A stretch of 64,000 nucleotides of DNA from an uncultured Paracoccaceae bacterium. Its GTDB lineage: Bacteria > Pseudomonadota > Alphaproteobacteria > Rhodobacterales > Rhodobacteraceae. Positions 61,793 to 64,000 of the stretch are shown piece by piece. The stretch is from positions 496,001 through 560,000 of the forward strand of contig CANMQX010000002.1 of NCBI GenBank assembly GCA_947500135.1, given 5' to 3'. Numbering within the stretch: position 1 is the stretch's first letter; each line of letters starts with the position of its first letter. The notes beneath the pieces are model-generated. The model was given only the letters and a program-made list of their open reading frames with translations, had not been told where the DNA came from and ran no database searches. The position numbers and the translations under genes are program-made.

Positions 61793-61854
61793 ACTACCAC
61801 AAAATATGGTACGACCCCGCATATAAGGGGCGACTTGGCAAGAGGAGCGGTAGG

Positions 61855-63045
61855 ATGTCCCAAGAGTGGACCACAGCACGACGTGCGATGATGACAGGTG
61901 TTGCCTTTGCGGCGCTAAGCGCCTGCAACGAACCTTTCGATTTAGATTTGCGCGACAACGTCAATGGCTTTGACACCAGCCGCGCTGTGCAGGAATTGCC
62001 CGGACGGCCGCGACCCGATGATCGGGGCGTAATTTCCTATCCAAACTATCAGGTCGTCGTTGCGCAGCGGGATGACACAATCCGGGGCATTGCGATCCGC
62101 CTTGGTTTAGATGCTGATGAGCTTGCTGAGTATAACGGGATTGAACCCGACGTGATCCTGCGCCGTGACGAGATCATCGCCCTGCCCGGCCGCGTCCCGG
62201 AGCCTTCTACGGGAACCGGTCAGCCTTTGGATGTGGCCGCCGTGGCCACAACCGCGCTTGACCGTGCCGATGCGAATGGGGGTGTCACAACCACCCCGCT
62301 TGATCCTGTCACGCCAGCTGCAGCCCCAGCCGCCGCCCCACAACCGGCCCAAGGCGGGGCGGAGCCGATACGACATCAAGTTGCACGCGGCGAAACTGTC
62401 TTTGCACTCTCGCGGCTTTACAAGGTGCCTGTACGCAGCATTGCGGAGTGGAACGGACTTGATTCAGAATTCACCGTGCGTGAAGGACAGTATCTGCTGA
62501 TCCCGCAAGCCGGGGCAACCCCAGTTGCGGCCGCACCACAACAAGTAACGGCGCCGGGTGCGGGAACCCAAACACCTGTTCCCCCCAGTGCAACAACACC
62601 GCTGCCAGACGAGACACCTTCAGCGCCACTTCCAGTGACCGCGATCCCAGACGCGCCAGACATTGGCACAACAGCGCCAACACCGGCATCGTCCGGCGCG
62701 CGTTTCAGCCGTCCGGTCGAAGGCAGCATCATTCGCGCATATGCACCCGGACGTAATGAGGGCATCGATATTGGTGCGGCGGCTGGCACACCGGTCAAGG
62801 CGGCGGATGCGGGCAGTGTTGCCGCAGTCACAAACAACACCAGTGGCGTCGCGATTGTTGTGGTCAAGCATAATGATGGGTTGCTGACAGTTTATACAAA
62901 TATCGACGATTTGGCTGTCTCAAAGGGTGACAATGTCACGCGCGGACAGACAATCGGGAAAGTACGGGCTGGCGATCCTGCCTTCCTGCATTTTGAAGTG
63001 CGGCAAGGGCTGAAAAGCGTTGACCCGACCAATTATCTGCCCTGA
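61855..63045 (+). CDS. LysM/LytM lipoprotein, NlpD/DipM-like, degenerate active site
   Basis: A 396-aa envelope lipoprotein. The lipobox FAALSAC is near residue 22, followed by two LysM domains (about 65-110 and 172-218), a Pro/Ala/Thr-rich linker and a C-terminal M23 (LytM) domain. The LytM metal-binding His residues are largely missing: the expected HxGxD reads NEGIDIG, and a later YxH reads YTN; only the HFEV His remains. It therefore probably acts as an amidase activator in cell separation, like NlpD/EnvC, and not as a hydrolase. Confidence 0.88.
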   Translation: MSQEWTTARRAMMTGVAFAALSACNEPFDLDLRDNVNGFDTSRAVQELPGRPRPDDRGVISYPNYQVVVAQRDDTIRGIAIRLGLDADELAEYNGIEPDVILRRDEIIALPGRVPEPSTGTGQPLDVAAVATTALDRADANGGVTTTPLDPVTPAAAPAAAPQPAQGGAEPIRHQVARGETVFALSRLYKVPVRSIAEWNGLDSEFTVREGQYLLIPQAGATPVAAAPQQVTAPGAGTQTPVPPSATTPLPDETPSAPLPVTAIPDAPDIGTTAPTPASSGARFSRPVEGSIIRAYAPGRNEGIDIGAAAGTPVKAADAGSVAAVTNNTSGVAIVVVKHNDGLLTVYTNIDDLAVSKGDNVTRGQTIGKVRAGDPAFLHFEVRQGLKSVDPTNYLP

Positions 63046-63057
63046 CAGACGCCACAA

Positions 63058-63085
63058 CGTAAGATGGGTTTAAACCCATCTTACG
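63058..63085. repeat. 28-bp perfect palindrome overlapping a stop codon, copy 2
   Basis: CGTAAGATGGGTTTAAACCC then ATCTTACG is a perfect inverted repeat between the NlpD-like gene and the convergent DUF815 gene. The TAA stop of the DUF815 gene is inside one arm. The core is shared with 36747-36772. Confidence 0.75.
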
Positions 63086-63923
63086 ACAAGGCAACGCCGT
63101 GCCTGCCAGCCAGGTCAGTGAAATACTGCCAGGCCACACGGCCAGAACGACTGCCGCGTGTCGCCTGCCATTCTATCGCTTCTGCGCGCAGATTCTGATC
63201 AGATATATCGACACCATAAGCATCGCAATAGCCGCGGATCATCATCAGGTATTCCTCCTGATCACAAGGATGAAACCCAAGCCACAGCCCAAAACGGTCA
63301 GACAGTGAAACCTTTTCTTCGACCGCTTCTGACGGGGAAATCGCCGATGAGCGTTCGTTTTCGATCATATCACGGGGCATAAGGTGGCGCCGGTTCGATG
63401 TCGCATATAGCACGACATTCTCGGGCCGCCCCTCAATCCCGCCATCCAACACGGCCTTGAGCGACTTGTAATGCGCGTCATCATGGCCAAATGACAGATC
63501 GTCACAAAACAGGATGAACCGTTCCTGCACCCCGCGCAGCAGGTTCAGGCAGCGCCCGATGCTGGGCAGATCCTCGCGCTGGACCTCAACGATCTTGAGC
63601 TGGGGGTGATGAGGCGCCAGTGCCCCATGTACTGCCTTGACCAAGCTGGATTTCCCCATACCGCGCGCGCCCCAAAGCAGCGCATTATTGGCCGGTAACC
63701 CTTTGGCAAATTGGGTGGAATTCGCAAGCAGTGTATCTCGTGCTCGGTCAACCCCCACCAACAGATCGACGCTTACGCGGTTTACTGCGTTGACGGCGAC
63801 AAGCCGGTCAGGGTCAGGATGCCAGACAAAGGCTGTCGCACTGCCGAAATCTGGTTTAGGCGCGGAGGCCGGGCTCATCCTGTCCAACGCATCTGCGATA
63901 CGGCGCAAGGTCTTCTTGCTCAC
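63081..63923 (-). CDS. DUF815-family ATPase (GTG start)
   Basis: A 280-aa AAA-like ATPase: Walker A LLWGARGMGKSSLVKAVH, Walker B FILFCDDLSFGHDD, sensor region LYATSNRRHLMPRDM and a C-terminal helical lid (GRVAWQYFTDLAGRHG). DUF815 proteins are widespread and uncharacterised. The GTG start at 63923 overlaps the stop of the preceding gene, so it is a downstream member of an operon that continues out of the window. Confidence 0.87.
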   Translation of the reverse strand: MSKKTLRRIADALDRMSPASAPKPDFGSATAFVWHPDPDRLVAVNAVNRVSVDLLVGVDRARDTLLANSTQFAKGLPANNALLWGARGMGKSSLVKAVHGALAPHHPQLKIVEVQREDLPSIGRCLNLLRGVQERFILFCDDLSFGHDDAHYKSLKAVLDGGIEGRPENVVLYATSNRRHLMPRDMIENERSSAISPSEAVEEKVSLSDRFGLWLGFHPCDQEEYLMMIRGYCDAYGVDISDQNLRAEAIEWQATRGSRSGRVAWQYFTDLAGRHGVALS

Positions 63924-64000
63924 GTTGTCTTGTCCTGTTCGCCTGTGACATCGTCATCGAGGTCACCTTGGATATCAAACAGGCTTTCATTTTCACCAAT
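63920..64000 (-). CDS. C-terminal fragment of a gene upstream of DUF815
   Basis: This is too short for the ORF track. The last 26 codons (IGENESLFDIQGDLDDDVTG and EQDKTT) end with a TGA overlapping the GTG of DUF815. The tail is acidic. The identity cannot be determined from this fragment. Confidence 0.6.
   Translation of the reverse strand: MGENESLFDIQGDLDDDVTGEQDKTT

Overview
The window looks like chromosomal DNA of a marine-type alphaproteobacterium of the Rhodobacteraceae (Roseobacter group). The grounds are the moderately high GC content, the Rhodobacterales-like protein sequences (Lon, RadA, PurF, PyrC/PyrE, DctPQM), the surE-pcm-nlpD-like gene order, a cysG-DUF2849-cysI-cysH-DUF934-fpr sulfate-assimilation cluster, CoxDEF-type molybdoenzyme maturation genes and a TRAP dicarboxylate transporter with DctBD. 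This assignment is inferred from protein recognition only. No database search was run.

Layout. 0-7 kb (mostly minus strand): a truncated histidine phosphatase, a TbpB-like lipoprotein, tRNA-Val(CAC), an HU-like protein, a compact chemoreceptor-like protein, lon and tgt. 7-11.6 kb (mostly plus): two Fe-S assembly genes (DUF59/SufT-like and SufA-like) separated by a SatD-like/DUF3307 pair with a three-unit operator array, then a TfoX-N protein, an IPNS-like oxygenase and tpiA. 11.6-19.1 kb (minus): dctM-dctQ-dctP, a cobalamin-binding regulator and dctD-dctB. 19-24 kb: a P450, an HWE kinase/receiver pair, a DUF2145/lipoprotein pair and an Lrp regulator. 24-29.6 kb (plus): the siroheme/sulfite-reductase operon. 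29.6-34.2 kb: an Ala/Glu-rich membrane-anchored helix, infC with an apparent ATA start, a nuclease-lamin-tail fusion and an ArsR-SRPBCC-SRPBCC-DUF1761 operon. 34.2-39.5 kb (minus): a tightly overlapping cox-type maturation operon. 39.5-49.3 kb: gcdH, pyrC-pyrE, an HWE kinase, dnaB, an agmatine-deiminase-like protein and a MerR/aldo-keto reductase pair. 49.3-59.2 kb: a sterol-desaturase-like protein, alr, a PqiA-like protein, aqpZ, radA-cvpA, purF-DUF4279, arsC and an SDR. 59.2-64 kb: a TetR/membrane protein pair, surE-pcm-nlpD-like and a DUF815 ATPase.

The window is mostly housekeeping chromosome; I see no prophage, IS element or CRISPR array. The most unusual material is small-scale. (1) Three 18-bp palindromes at an exact 29-bp period lie between satD-like and the DUF3307 gene. 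(2) A 35-bp element (32/35 identical) occurs in two divergent promoter regions, 7.15 kb and 50.65 kb. (3) A GTAAGATGGGTTT palindrome occurs twice and at both sites supplies the stop codon of the adjacent gene. (4) Twin-hairpin elements sit at 25.8 and 49.3 kb. (5) Regulator genes lie next to matching palindromes (TetR, ArsR, MerR, Lrp). (6) A DctD-like regulator lacks the sigma-54 GAFTGA loop and has a degenerate Walker A.

Start codons were adjusted from the ORF track where a Shine-Dalgarno sequence, a stop-start overlap or family N-termini favoured another site; each case is stated in its entry.
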